From assembly GCA_037176725.1 (NCBI GenBank), contig JAZBRS010000039.1:20248001-20312000 (forward strand): DNA of 64,000 bases. Direction: 5' to 3'. Positions within the stretch are counted from its first letter, which is position 1. Every line of letters begins with the position of its first letter. This DNA comes from Posidonia oceanica (lineage: Eukaryota > Streptophyta > Magnoliopsida > Alismatales > Posidoniaceae). The translations under genes were made by a program, and so were the position numbers. Positions 9,755 through 21,736 of the stretch are shown here, one piece after another. The notes under the pieces are model-generated. The model saw nothing but the letters and a program-made list of their open reading frames with translations. It did no database searches and was not told the DNA's origin.

Positions 9755-10560
9755 ACGACGAATGGGTGATAAGTTATTGGACCTATTGTCAGATAGTTAG
9801 GGAGTATCGGCCCTCTGAGGAGTTGACGGACTCATCACCAGATAGTTGGGGAATATCGGCCCGAATGGGGGTGAGATGATACCAAGGGGCTTCCAGAATT
9901 ACCTGGTACCGAAGGCATTGACAAGCCAGCGAGTCTGTTAGGCAAGAGAGGTGGTGACAAGTGGGACGACTTGTAACCACGCATGCAACAGGAATACCAA
10001 ACCCGAAGGTGTGCTAGAGGTCTGTAGACGCTCCTGTAACAGTTGGGGATGTCAGCCCGATGCAGATGAAAATGGGATACCATGGGGCAGCAAATAAAGA
10101 TGCCCCTAGTATCAGTGAACGTGACCAGGGGACAGCCGAAGCGCCCATGGCATCAAGTTGCAAGGTGGAGACAAAATTAATGAGTTTGTCAGCCGAGTAG
10201 TTAGGGGTACCAATCCGAATGCGATGAAATGGATGTAAGGGATCACCATGCGATGTGCATTGTCGGTGGGGAATGCAATGGGATAATGCAGGGAAAATGC
10301 AGGGTGATAGGTTGACAGACCTATCGCCGAGCAGTTAGGGCTGCCAGCCCTATGAGATGAGGGGGGGCGATACCACGGGGTAGCAAAAAAGATGCCCCTC
10401 GTATCAGAGAAGATACCAGGGGACAGGCTAAGTGCCCGTGGCATCGAGATGCGAGGATGGATGGGTGAATGGATGATAAGTTGTCAGACTTATCGCCGAA
10501 TAGTTAGGGATATCAGCCCGGATGATAAGTTGACGGACTTATCGTCAAGCAGTTAGGGCT
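9755..10560 (-). other. Structured hairpin array (element C)
   Basis: On the minus strand: mini-hairpins GATAG-ccctaa-CTATC, GCAG-ccctaa-CTGC and GATAAG-loop-CTTATC, alternating with longer ones. ACAGGA (9988-9993) faces TCCTGT (10032-10037); the same place in E has ACGGGA/TCCCGT. A 13-bp stem lies at 10076-10113 (GATACCATGGGGCA with TGCCCCTAGTATC). Position between gag and LTR matches the arrays of B, D and E. Confidence 0.8.
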
Positions 10561-12272
10561 GCTAGCCTGATGTTGGGAATGCAGAATAATGCAATGAGAA
10601 GACAGGGAACCCATCGAGGCGAGTGTGCAATGGTCTCAGTGCGGGCATGCGATGTAGCGTCATAGGGTGACAAGCAAGGGACATGCCGGTCATCACGGAC
10701 CTACCCAACGCGGTGAGCGGCAAAATTTGAAAAGCACGGAACCTCTGAGCGAGGCAGGCATAAAGTGCTCGTCCTTGGCTCAGGCTTTCGAAAACAGGGA
10801 GAAGGGAAGATAAAAATATATTACAGCATGCATTTTTTGATGGCTTTGGACTCAAAAGCAATTGCACCATGAGGGTGCTTCGGCACTTTCCAGCTCAGGA
10901 GACTCAATCCTCGAGTGACGCCATGCTGAGTTGTGGTTGGTGGCTCTCTTTCTCACTCTTAGTTCGGGATGAGGCCATAGTTTTGCAGAGTATAGCCTTT
11001 GGCTATCAGTGGGTAGCAGAAGTGTTGGGTGTAGCTTCACAGCCTCCGTCTCAATTCCTCGAGGACCGACTACCGCTTTTGACACACACGGACTGATCTT
11101 TCTTTTCCCCTCATGAGTGACTGGAGTTGCATCTAGCCTACCAGGGAGGTAGTTGCTGTCTACATAGGGGATCGGAGCGTGCTGCTGCACTCGGAGGGTG
11201 GGGCCAGGTCCTCCAGTTAATGTATCCCATTCAGTTGGCAATGTGGTGCTTGAAGTTGATAGCTGAGGGGGCTTCAATGCTCGTCTGAGTCACTCCTCTC
11301 ATGAGCACCTTCTTTCTTCAACTTCTTTCTTCATTTTTCTTTTCTGCCCAGCATGCATATCTTGTTATCATATTCTTTTAGGTCACATGATCTCTATTCC
11401 TTTGGATATGCAAGTCTTCACCCTCTTGGGGTAGCGGTCTCGGGTGAGGCGTTGGGAGTTCGGCTGAGCGGCATACACCTTCAGCCTCTGCAATGTGTAG
11501 GCTGCCTCCAGCTATGCTCTGCTCTGCCTTGGCCCTCTCCGTGTCGGTGGACTCTCTTGATAGGGTGGATCTCGCTTTTGGGAGTTATTAAGCTCAGCGA
11601 GATGCTCTATTCTGCTCTCAGTCTCACTTTGTGGCCACATGCAAGGAGATGGCACTGCTAGGGTGAGTTCTGCCTGAGTTTGTCGATGCTTGTCATCCTC
11701 TTGGCGTTGCTCGTTGTCCAAAGCCAGGTTTTTGGGATTATGCAAATGTTTATGTGTTTTGTGGGTTTTACACATGTTTTGGGCTTTGTGGGTTTTGTGA
11801 TTTTTATGGTTCTTTCTTTTGGAAAACATAAAGAGGGAAAATCGATGGAAAGGAAAGCGTGTTTTTGCAGTTTTTTGCTCTTTTAATTTTTTTGTGTTTT
11901 TGGTTTCCAAGATGTAGGAAATGATATGCACATGCAGGAGATGGATATGTGCAGGAAGTGGCAAATATGTGCAAAGAGTGGTAGATATGTGCAAGGAGTG
12001 GCAGATATGTGCAGGATGATAGGTTGACGAACCTACCACCAGGTAGTTAGGGTTACCAGCCCGTGATGCAAAAGGGGGTAGACATCATGACGAGCGTCAA
12101 CCGGGCAGTTAGGGCTGCCGACCCGAAGTGAAAAAGGGAAATGCATGTTTTTTAAGTTTTCAAGTGTTTTGTATTTTTTATGGGTTTTCTAACAAACAAG
12201 AAAACACAAAACAAAACGACAAAAAACGAAAAGACAACACAAGAAATAAAAGAGAGAGTAAGAGGGACGTAC
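10561..12272 (-). other. Non-coding conserved region of element C
   Basis: About 1.7 kb with no believable gene. It aligns by eye with 47721-49460 of element E, including the words GGACCTACCCA, GCGGCAAAATTTGAAAA, GGGTGGGGCCAGGTCCTCC and GTGAGTCACTCC-like pieces. Open frames on both strands are short and not shared between the two copies. Near 12010-12120 a few more mini-hairpins of the GATAG/CTATC type occur. Confidence 0.65.
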
Positions 12273-12277
12273 CTGTC
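12267..12277 (-). promoter_or_regulatory. Splice-donor-like site after gag of C
   Basis: Minus strand GACAG|GTACGT. Element E has GACAG|GTAAGT at the same place (49461-49451), just after the gag C-terminal tail. Confidence 0.4.
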
Positions 12278-12337
12278 AACAACGTCAGGAGGGAGGTGCT
12301 GGGTCCGCTCCTACGCTGTTGGCACTGTCGGCAGAGG

Positions 12338-14527
12338 CTACGTTGGCAGTGCAAGGAGCACTGGGGCTGCTAGAGCTACTAAGGGCAGTGCGGGGAGCAC
12401 TGGAGCTACTGATGGCAGTGCGGGGAGCACTGGTGCTGCCGAGGTTGAAAGAGATATAGACTTGGAAAGTCGCGCAATCAGCTTTGTTGTTGAATCTGCC
12501 GTTGTGCCTTCGAGTGTCCCCTGCACGAACTGGGAAGGGTAGGAAGAAGAGATTGCACCGATGGGATCGAAAGTATCCACCAGGGTAGAGCTAAGCTCAG
12601 AGAAGACTGGGGTAGATCCCTGAGGTTCCGACAACTGCGAAGCCTGCAGGCTCGGAAGAGGGAGGGCCGGCTACACTAGGGTGTGCGAGTGCAAGTGCAG
12701 GTGTGTGTGTTTGTGCGGCCTCCTGCTTGTCAACGCTAATGATCCTACGATCGATTAGGTGCTGAACGGCATCCCGGAGAGTGAGGCAGTCATCCGTTGA
12801 GTGCCTAGTGGCCTGATGGAAACTGCAGAACTAATCCGTATCATTCCACCATGGAGGGGGGTTTGGTGACGGACGGACAGCCGGGAGTCTCAGGAGCGAC
12901 TCAACTTGAGGGAAGATGATGCTTAGTGGTTCGGGTAGAGGGGTGTAATCACACTCAGCCCAACGAGGTCATCTTTGCCCTGGTTGGAGTCCTTGCCGAG
13001 TGGGTGCAACATGATACACGGGCTCGATGGTGGCAGTGTGTGCAGTGGGTGCATAGTTAGGTGTGTGCACTAGCGGAAAAGGGTCTGGCTGACTTGCTGC
13101 ATAGGCAGGTTCTTCAGGAGGTTCGATGTACGAAATAGCGTGCTGTTCAGAGTAGTTGAGAGCGGGGTCTCTGTTGCGGGTGCCGTCGCGGCGATTGTTG
13201 CTGAAGTCATTGACGGTCTGCCCAACTATTGCAGCAAGCATAGGGAAATTCCCACTTCACAGTGAGCTTTCCACGCAGGCGCTAACCCTAATCAGTGATG
13301 CAAAGCTAGTGATTGATTGAATGCTAAGCAGTCCCCCAATCGCTGGTTGCGTCCCCTTGATGATCATGTCAATAGACTCCTCCTCGGAAGGTCTATCTCT
13401 AACCTGGGCGGCTACGGAATGCCAGCGACCGACATACTCCCCGAATGCCTCTTGGGGCCTCTGCCGAATGGCGACAAGATCCACTCACTTGGGGATCATG
13501 TTGAGATTGAAAGAATACTGCCCAAGAAAAGCCTGGGAAAGGTCGTTCCAAGTCTGCATCGCGGCCATATCAAGGGAAGTGAACCACTTGAGTGCGGGAC
13601 CGGTCAGACTCTTTTGGAACAAACGAATCAGGAGCCTGTCGTCACACTGGAGCTAAGGAAGGTCTCCATAGTATGCTTTCAGATGGGAGATAGGGTAGCC
13701 TCTACTATTGTACTTTTCGAATTTTGGGATGCAGATTTTCCAAGGGAGTGTCGCCTCTGGAAAGAGATAGAGGCCCTGAAATCGGCAGGACTGGCGGCCC
13801 ATGCCCTGCACTAGACATAATGCTTTCTCCAAGACGTCCATCCTATCATTAATGGGGTCTGGATTTGCTGCCACAGGTGGTGAGGCAGCAGGGGCAGGGA
13901 CAATGTATGCTATGTGGGTCATACGAAGGCACTCCTCTGAATCCTCCATCACGCCACCTGGTGTCGTAGCGTGAGGTCTAGCATACCCGTGCGAGGTTGT
14001 AAAGTGTGGTGATGCGTATGCAGAAGCCCGAACCTAATGCAAAGGAGATGAGTAAAACGCATGCTATGTAGTGTAACATGTAGTGTATGGAGGTTGCAGC
14101 TGTTGCACCGACACGGTGCCAGGCAACGGGTTATATGGGTGCTGTGCTCCTGCCAAATCAAAAGACGGGCCACCAAATGAGGGAGTTGCATGCTGTGCAA
14201 AGTGCTGTGCAGATGCAGGTGGCCAATAAGGCGCCCCCATCGCTGAAGCTGTGAGGAGCTGAGGCGATGGAAAGGGTGGAAGGGCAGTGTGGTGAGCCTG
14301 CAAAGTTATGGTGGGCTGCACCGAAACCTCAGGGATCGGACGGGAAGAGTGGGTCACAGTCGGACCGGGATGTAAAAGGGTACCCGCCAAAAGGGGCATG
14401 GAAATCGAGGAAGCAAAAGTAAGAGACCCTATGCACGAGGCAGCCGCAGAAGGCAGAATTCCTGAGATGGGAAGGCCCTGGGATGGAATAGAAGGCGACG
14501 CTCCTAGATCCCGAGTGGCGGTCACTG
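12338..14527 (-). pseudogene. gag: gag of element C, central and C-terminal part (interrupted)
   Basis: Gag builds the virus-like particle and packages the RNA. From 14527 to about 12969 the minus strand stays in one frame, broken by in-frame stops: a Pro/His-rich N-terminal region (14527-14064), the region with the amino acids LFPEATLPWKI (13952-13653), the capsid-type retrotransposon gag motif around GEYVGRW (13484-13257), then a Pro/Tyr-rich part. A C-terminal tail with EPQGSTPVFSE lies at 12634-12338 in another frame. The N-terminal 62 codons are at 41161-40975, beyond element D. Related to gag of D and E. Confidence 0.85.
14523..14527. repeat. Target-site duplication of element D, left copy
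   Basis: CACTG directly before the LTR start TGTTGACACC; identical to 40970-40974. Five bases is the usual length for Ty3/gypsy integrase. Confidence 0.93.
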
Positions 14528-17500
14528 TGTTGACACCCCATTTTGACAAGCTGAATCAATGGAATCTTCTGGTGGCTTCTGAATCCAAATCTAGGTCCAA
14601 ACCTACATCTTTCTCTTCCTCTTTCTCTCCAAGTCAAGCCTAAACTTGACCTAGAATCACACCCCTTTCCCAAGTCCAAAAACTACCCAAAAACCATAGG
14701 AAAACTCACCATCCCTGACTTAGCAAATCCACCAAAAACCCTTAGAAATTTCAAACCAAAACCACTCCCAAAAACCCTAGAAAACCTAGGTGAAACTACC
14801 CTTTTTCTATACCTCAAAACCCTTCCAAAACCTTCCTAAATCTAAACCCAAATCCTAGGTCCCATACTAGAGACTCCAGGCCACACACCCACCAAATTTC
14901 ACCACTTTTCTAAACTTCTAACTCCTTCATTTATCCAAATTATCCTTTTCTCTCTCTTGGATTATTCTTTTCTCTCTCCTCTCTCTCTCCTTCTTATTCT
15001 CCTTCTTTCCACTCCCTTCTCTCTATTTTTCTTGCTTGGCTGTGGGCCCATCTTGTGCATCCCTCTTTCTTGTATTTTATTTGTATTTTTATTTTATTTT
15101 TAGTTTATTCTTGGATTTTCTAATATTTATTTTGCTTCCACTCCTCCCTTTCTTCTTTCCTCCTCCAATTCTTCCTTTGCTTCTTCCTTTTCTTTTTCTT
15201 TTCCTTTCTTCCACTAAATCTTTTAAAAACCTCTATAACCTTTAAAACTCTAAAACAAAAGATGAACAAGTCAAAATCCCAAAAAGAAATAATTATAAAC
15301 TTAAACAAACAATTAAAAACACAAAAACCTAACTAAAACTAAAAACTATGAAGGCAATCTAAAAAATACAAAACAAACAAAAAGAAAATGCTATAAAATC
15401 AAGCAAAAACCAAAATAAAATCAAAACAAACCAAAAAACAAAAACCCTATTAAAAATAATCAAAAAACAAATCCTAAGAAGAAAGAAAAACAATTAAAAG
15501 TACTAAGCCAACTAATTAAGGAAAAGAAAAACTTAACTAAACAAATCTAAAAGAAATGATTAGAAAATTTTAAAAACAACTTAAAAACTTAAAAAGAAAA
15601 AGGGAAAGAACTTAACAAGAAAAACCTAACTAAAAAAATACATTAAAAGAACTTAACAAACAAAATTAAAAAACAATTCAAAGAAGATTTAAGAAAAACC
15701 CTAAAAGACTAAAATTAAAAGCTAAAACTCACCCTAATTAATTTAAAAACAATCTTTAAAAAGCCTAATAAAAAATCCCAAAGACTTAACAAGAAAAACT
15801 TAACTAAAAAACAATTTAAAAAACTTAACAAACATTTAAACAAAATCAAAAAACAATTTAAAGAAAACTTAAGCCCTAAAACTCAAATCAAAACTAAAAC
15901 CCTTTCTAATCCTAATTAACTAATTAAAAACAATTATTAAAAACCTAATCAAAATCCTAACTTAAAAACAACCACTTTAAAACATTTTCAAACATTTTTT
16001 CACCTTTTTATTTCATTTTATTTTAATTTTTTCTCCTTTCTTTCCAATCCCTTCTCTTCTTTCTTTCTTTTTCCTTTTCTTTCTCTTCCTTTTTTCCATT
16101 GGGCCCAATCCGGCCCGTTCCTCCAGCAGCCTTCCCTTTCTTCCTTCTTTCTTTTTTTTCTTTCCTTTCCCGCGCCAAGCCTAGCCCGCCAACCGCCTTC
16201 TCCCCTTCCTCCTTCTCTTCTTCTTCTTCCATTCTTCTCCCCCTCTCATAATAAAAAACGATAGACCTCCCTCCTTTTTTTTCAAACCTCGCCAGACACC
16301 ACCTTGACCTCCCGGCCATCACCCACGACCTTCACTTCTTCCTCCATGCCCTGCCAATGGTGGCAGAACCACCCATCCCCTTGACCCTTGACCATTTTCA
16401 AACCGGTGGAGAAGAGAGGAACAAATCCAATGGAGAATCCATCCAAAAAACACTTCTGCTCGCACACTCCAAGCCACCAAGCACCCAGCAACGCAGCCCT
16501 TCCTTCCACGTCTAAAATCAACCCAGAATCCCCCACAATTCGCCAAAAAACCTTCACTGCAACCCAGCCCCATCTCCTCAGAAATTCCCAGCATCACTGA
16601 CCACCATTCCTTCCCAAATTCCTCCCAGTTACTCACTGAAATACCACCTCTCCAGCACCCAAAGCTCTACCCCAGCAGCTCATCACACGCAGAATCCCCC
16701 ACTTCAAACACCTGCAACATTTTCTGCCCAAAATCCACCCGACAACCAATCTTCTTCTCCAGCCCTCCACCGGCCCTTCCAAGCATCCAGAACCCCTCAC
16801 CAGACCTCCAGAAGTTCGCCGGCACCTTCCATTCAATCCAGAGGGCAGTGTACACCTCCCCCCACCTCCGGTGTCCTTTGTGTACCCAATAGAAGCCGTT
16901 TCTTCCACCAGTCATCGAAGCTCCGTTCCAAGCACTCAGCAAGCTCCGGAGGATTGCACTGAGTAGATCCGAGCCTTCCCGAGCTGTCAACGACCCCTCC
17001 AGCAGCCGGACGAGCCTCGTCGGCATCTACTGAAATAGCCGACGTCGGGGAGACTTCTCAGCCACAGAAACAAGTACTGCTTCTTCCCCTTAGTCTAGTT
17101 TCCTTTCCTGCGTGCTTTCGAGCCCATTAGAATAGGTTTCTGCCGCCTTTTTCGCCGAGTCAACGCCACCACTTCTTCGTCTTCTCCGGTGAGCTCCGGA
17201 TCTGATCCGCTGCTCCGGTCAGCAGAACTCCGCTTTGTTGGTCGCCTGAGGACCGCACAGACCCCAGGAACACGCCCCTGCCCTCAGATCGCTCCGTCGT
17301 CGCGTCGATCGTCCGGACGACCTCCTCATGTCCTGCTAACCTCCGTCGCCTTCTCCGGTCTACTTCAGGCAGCGTCATGGCTCGCCGACGCTGCACCGAC
17401 CTCCGCACAGCCTCGGTGAACGCCGCCCGCCGCTCCAGCGACCCTCCTCCTCCGTCCCTGGCCATTGGTAGCGATCTGCTACAGTGGCCGTCGTTCTGTG

Positions 17501-17599
17501 TTTTTACTGTGCACTTATTTCTCCTTACTATGCATATTTTACCATCTATTGCATTTTTGCCTCATGCTTTTATTTTATTGCTTTCCAGTCCTGCTATCG

Positions 17600-18660
17600 T
17601 TTAAGAATCATTTAAGTTTGAATTTAAATCATATGAAATTGCATAAAAAACCTAATGTTCTGTTTAATTGCTAGTTAATCCTCTTGCTGTGTTTTTCTTT
17701 AAATTTTATTCTAGTTCAGGCCCTGCATGTATTTTTAATTACTTTTTAGTCCTCTGCTGTTATAAGTTATTTACTTTTCTTTATATTCAGCCTAGTCATT
17801 TATTTTATTTACATTCCAGTCCATTAACAGTTCATTTAACTTTCTGTGCATTTAATTTCCAGTCCTGTTACTTATTTTATTTGCATAATGGTCCTGTTGT
17901 AGTTCAAATATAGTTTCTGATCTTTATTTTGCAGTCCAGTAGCTTTTTATTATTGCATGTGGGTCCTTTGGTTGTTAATCTCATTTAATATGCTGATTTT
18001 ACTTTAGTAAATTGCATTTTAATCCTGTCTTTTACCTTATTTGCTTTTTGGTCCTCTGATCTGTTGATAAATCATTTTATTTTCTTACTTTTCTTACTGC
18101 ATTGCATTTTCATCCCATGCTTTTTGATTTTTGCACATAAGTCCTTCGTTTGCATGCATAGCATCTGTTTTTCAGCATTTTTTCTTATAAAATTGCATTT
18201 TAAACCCTGCATGTTTTAAAATCACACCTAGGTCCTCTGCATGTTTATAAAACTCATTTAAATGCATACTTTTGCTTATAAAATTGCATTTTAGCCCCTA
18301 CATATTTAAAAATTGCACATAGGCCCACTGTTTAATTCACAGACCATTTAAAATCACAGTTTTACCTTATAAAATTGCATTTCAACCCCTGCATATTTCA
18401 AATTGCATGTTAGTCCTTCACATGTTTTCAAAACTTACTTAAATGCATATTTTATCTTATTAAATTGCATTTCAAACCCTGCATTTTGTAAAATTGCATT
18501 CAGACCCTCCAGTTTTCAAAAACCTTGCATATAAGCCCCTAACTTTTCAAAATCCTTGCATTTAGGTCCTCAATTTTTTCAAAAATTGCATTTAGGTCCC
18601 TAAGTTGTCTGAAAAGTCATTCTTAGGTCATTTTCTTGCATTTTTGCATGCATTGCACCC
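17600..18660 (+). repeat. Degenerate TTGCATTT...CCCTGCAT array in LTR D
   Basis: Repeated pieces of 30-60 bp of the form AAATTGCATTTTAGNCCCTGCATNTTT with variable spacers, separated by AAATGCATAYTTT. The order is kept in all type I LTRs (5700-6700, 38100-39170, 59080-59700, and minus strand 55090-54200) and it is absent from the type II LTR of E. Confidence 0.75.
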
Positions 18661-18924
18661 ATACATCATTGCATTTAGCATTTTTGCACACTTTTAAGCA
18701 CTCCTAGCTCCCATGTACGTGGGAGGACCTGTTTTGCACACCCCTAGGACCCCTTTTACACTTAGATCCATTCTTCTCCCCTGTTCTTGGGCCTTCTGCC
18801 CTGAAGCCTGCATATCTTCTGATCGAATCGCCGGATCTTCTCAACCAAGCTACCTAGACAACCCCGGCGGAGTGCACTCCAATACAGACCAAGCACTTCT
18901 CAGATCAGGTTTTAGATTTCCAAG

Positions 18925-19247
18925 GTAAGTCCTCCTGAACTCCTGCATAGCATTTTTGCACATCATTTGCATTGTATGCATTGTTTTTGCTTCTCGTTTG
19001 CTCGAACATATAAATTAGGACTCCCTCCTCTTGCTTATCAACTCTATCTCCCCTTTTCACGTATTCTCAGTGTTTTGGGTTGAGTTTTCCTTGGATTCAC
19101 TATTGATTGCGACCGTCTTCCCCCTTTTCCACGATTCGATTGCACTGCGAGCTTTGGGCAGCGTGCGAGACACATCGTGGGACGGTTTAGTGGAAAACAG
19201 TCACAGAATAGTGGTGATCCCTCCACTTGCTTTCTTTCCCTTTGTAG
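18925..19247 (+). other. Intron-like segment in 5' LTR of D
   Basis: TTTCCAAG|GTAAGTCC and CTTTCTTTCCCTTTGTAG|GTCTTCACACC bound 323 bases. The same boundaries occur in the 3' LTR (39438-39760), in F on the minus strand (53932-53607) and, with GTATGT, in B. If spliced it would shorten the 5' leader of the transcript. Confidence 0.5.
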
Positions 19248-19339
19248 GTCTTCACACCTGTATTGCGTGGTTCTTAAGCGGTGTTTGTCTCCACACTTAC
19301 ATCGCTTGCCTCTTTACTTGTCTGATTCTTTCCCTTTGG

Positions 19340-19770
19340 CTGTTTTCGCATCATTTTGCGCGCCCGTATCTGTTTTTGCTCGTTTTCGCACTGTTTTGCG
19401 TGCCAGCATCTATTTTCGCCTATTTTCGCATCGTTTTGCACGCCCGTATCTGTTTTTGCTCGTTTTTGCACCGTTTTGCGTGCCAACACCTATCTTCGCC
19501 TGTTTTCGCATCGTTTTGCGCACCCACATCTGTTTTCGCCTATTTTCGCATCATTTTGCGCACCCGTATCCATTTTTGCTCGTTTTCGCACCGTTTTGCG
19601 TGCCAACACCTGTCTTCGCCTGTTTTCGCATCGTTTTGCGCACCCGCATCTGTTTTCACACCGTTTTGCGTGCCCGCTCTATTTTTCGCACTATTTTGCA
19701 TGCTTGCTTTGTTTTTTGCACCGTTTTGCATGCCAACTTCGTTTCTCGCATCGTTTTGCGTATTTGGCGC
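19340..19770 (+). repeat. Tandem CGTTTTGCG array in 5' LTR of D
   Basis: About a dozen units of 35-36 bp: CGCATCGTTTTGCGCNCCC + ATCTGTTTTCGCCTATTTT. The copy in the 3' LTR is at 39850-40315 with a slightly different number and order of units. The long open frame from 19031 to 19843 is caused by the period being a multiple of three and is not a gene. Confidence 0.9.
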
Positions 19771-20404
19771 TATTTCCTCTTGCATGTCACTAGCATTGCC
19801 TGGTTTACCGCTGTTTTGTTTTATCGCCTGCATTTGCATATAGGGCAGTGATGCTTACTACCTAGAGTTCTCACGGACCAGGATTCGCCCGGTTCGAAAC
19901 ACAGATAGTGCTGCTGAGTACTTAGATTGCACGTTTAATTCCTTGCACGCATTCCATCACTTGGAGCACTCCTATGAGGATTCATTGGCACTTAGGCATT
20001 CAAACCTACATTTCCCTACGTATGCAAGCGTAAGCCTAGAAAGACCGATTCTCGGGCGTGTCAGGGGTGCCTAACACCTTCCCCGCACGTAACAGGAGTC
20101 CTTGCCCAGTCTTCTGGCCTGCAATGACCATATTGCCCTTATCCTAGGCATGAGTCATATCATTTGCATTCATTTGCATTTGTTTTCTTTTGCATTGCAT
20201 CCTTTGCTTGGTTTTGCGTGTTTATTCACGCATTCCCCCAGTTTTCCTTGTCTCCCGATATAATAGACACGGTGGCGACTCTGAATTATCTTATCTTCTT
20301 CTTTCCTCATCTTTTCTCCTCTGTTTTAAGTGTTTTCGAGTTGAGCCTTCCTCCTCGGACATAGCTGCTAATAGTGAACCTGATTATGATTGGGATTACT
20401 ATAG

Positions 20405-20422
20405 TGGCGACTCCGCTAGGGA
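20405..20422 (+). promoter_or_regulatory. Primer-binding site of element D
   Basis: TGGCGACTCCGCTAGGGA lies one base after the LTR end. From memory it matches the 3' end of plant tRNA-Arg, the primer of Ogre elements, with about one mismatch. It is the only intact PBS in the window. Confidence 0.85.
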
Positions 20423-21736
20423 TAGACAGACTCCAGTTTTTGTTTTGGCTTTTTCGCTGCTTGGGATTTGCGTTCCTTGTCTTCTTTTGTGCCTCTTTTG
20501 CCTATTTTGCTTGCTCTTCTTTGCAAACTCCTAGCGAGTCGCCTTATGGCTACTTTGCTTGGGTTTTGCACCCCTCTCAGCTGCTTTGCCTTGGCATTTG
20601 CTCTGTCTTGCTCTGCTTTGTCCCTGTTGCTTGTTTACCTACTTTATTTCTTTGCTTCTGCTCTTACTTGCTTTAATGCTTACCTATCTTTACTTTCTTT
20701 ATCTTATTTGCTTATTATTGCTTTATTCCTTGCACAATGCATGTCTACATACTTGTTTGGCAACAATACATGCTTTTTGAATGATAAATGCTATTTTTTA
20801 CACACTTGCTATGCCACTACACACGCACATGTCCTGTATATATGCCTTTTGACATGATGAATGCTTTTCCCTTCACTATCATGCTCACAAACACCAGTAC
20901 ATGCCATGCACTTGCCTTTTGCAGTGTTGTATGTTGTTTGCCTGCCATGTTTGGTTGATTTTCTTCCCTTTTGCACATGCCATGCCTAGGATAGTAGAGA
21001 CTGTTTGCTTTCCCTGTGGCTAACTAAAAATGGCAAGTAAAAAGAACTTCTAGGAGCAACTAGAGACTTCAAACAATCCTGCACCCCCTTGGGTTAATAA
21101 AATACGCAAGATAAAAGACTTTAATCATTTGCATAAGCATCATATAGGGTATGCATCTTCTCATCTGAGTCCACCTATCAGTCTGTGAAGGATGGTCCTG
21201 GTCTCTTACCCCAATGCTTTGGCATGGCGTGAGTTGGTCGATCTGTCCCCCTTGTCAGGGGTCATGTCGGTGTTAGTGGAGGGTACTACCCACGCTTAGG
21301 CGAGGTTGAGGCCACCAACGCACCACCTTGTTATTGCCTGAGCTCTAGGCCAGAAGTTAGACAGGGAACCTACTTTTCTAACCTGAGTCGGTGACCTGTA
21401 CACTTGTGGGTATCTGGAGTAGAGTACCTGCTAGGAAACACTAGATTGGTGAGAGAGAGCATGCTAGAAAGCATACATATCATTCATGCCACCACTTAAT
21501 GCATTCGCACTTCATTTTTCTGTTACTAATCCCAGTTTCTATTGTGTCCCTCGCAGAGTTCAGTGAGCGAGTTCCCTAGCTGGAGCTCGAGTTCCTCCTC
21601 TTACTGGCACCTCTGCTGTGACACCTGTGCTTGACCATTTCCTTTTGAGCTATTCGCCTTTGCGATCATAGCTCCTCCTAGAGCTCGTCCTCTTTCCCCT
21701 CGTCGCAGCTCTATTTTAACTCGCTCTCGGTTAGCA
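20423..21736 (+). other. Leader of element D
   Basis: About 1.3 kb with no gene I recognise, T-rich at first (TTTGCTT words), then a stretch near 21180-21450 that is well conserved in elements C (minus, 41700-41460) and E (minus, 52297-52150), with the words CTGTCCCCCTTGTC and GTCGAGGC-like pieces. The ORFs of 20374-20857 overlap each other in three frames and reflect composition. Ogre elements often have an ORF1 here; none is recognisable. Confidence 0.6.

Larger units (their letters stand above)
9321..14527 (-). mobile_element. Element C: 3' half (gag-only gypsy element)
   Basis: Read on the minus strand it contains the central and C-terminal parts of gag (14527 down to about 12338), a splice-donor-like site (12273/12272), about 1.7 kb of non-coding sequence that is closely related to 47721-49139 of element E, and a hairpin array. 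There is no protease, RT or integrase between gag and the array, as in E. The element is cut at 14527 by element D and resumes at 40975. Confidence 0.88.
14528..20403 (+). mobile_element. 5' LTR of element D
   Basis: Begins TGTTGACACC, ends GGATTACTATA; the usual final CTACA has one C to T change. It matches the 3' LTR at 35098-40969 nearly base for base. Main difference: about 84 bases near 15880-15965 are absent from the 3' LTR, and the CGTTTTGCG array differs by copy number. Segments: pyrimidine run near 14940-15010, A-rich tract 15240-15990, C-rich exon-like part 16300-17500, TTGCATTT array 17600-18660, intron-like block, CGTTTTGCG array, conserved end. No gene inside. Confidence 0.95.

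Noticed and set aside
19031..19843. Long plus-strand frame of 270 codons rich in Phe, Cys, Arg and Ala (also at 39604-40392 and 59953-60801)
   Set aside because: It lies on the CGTTTTGCG tandem array, whose period often keeps all frames open; other frames and the minus strand are open too, and the encoded sequence changes with copy number.
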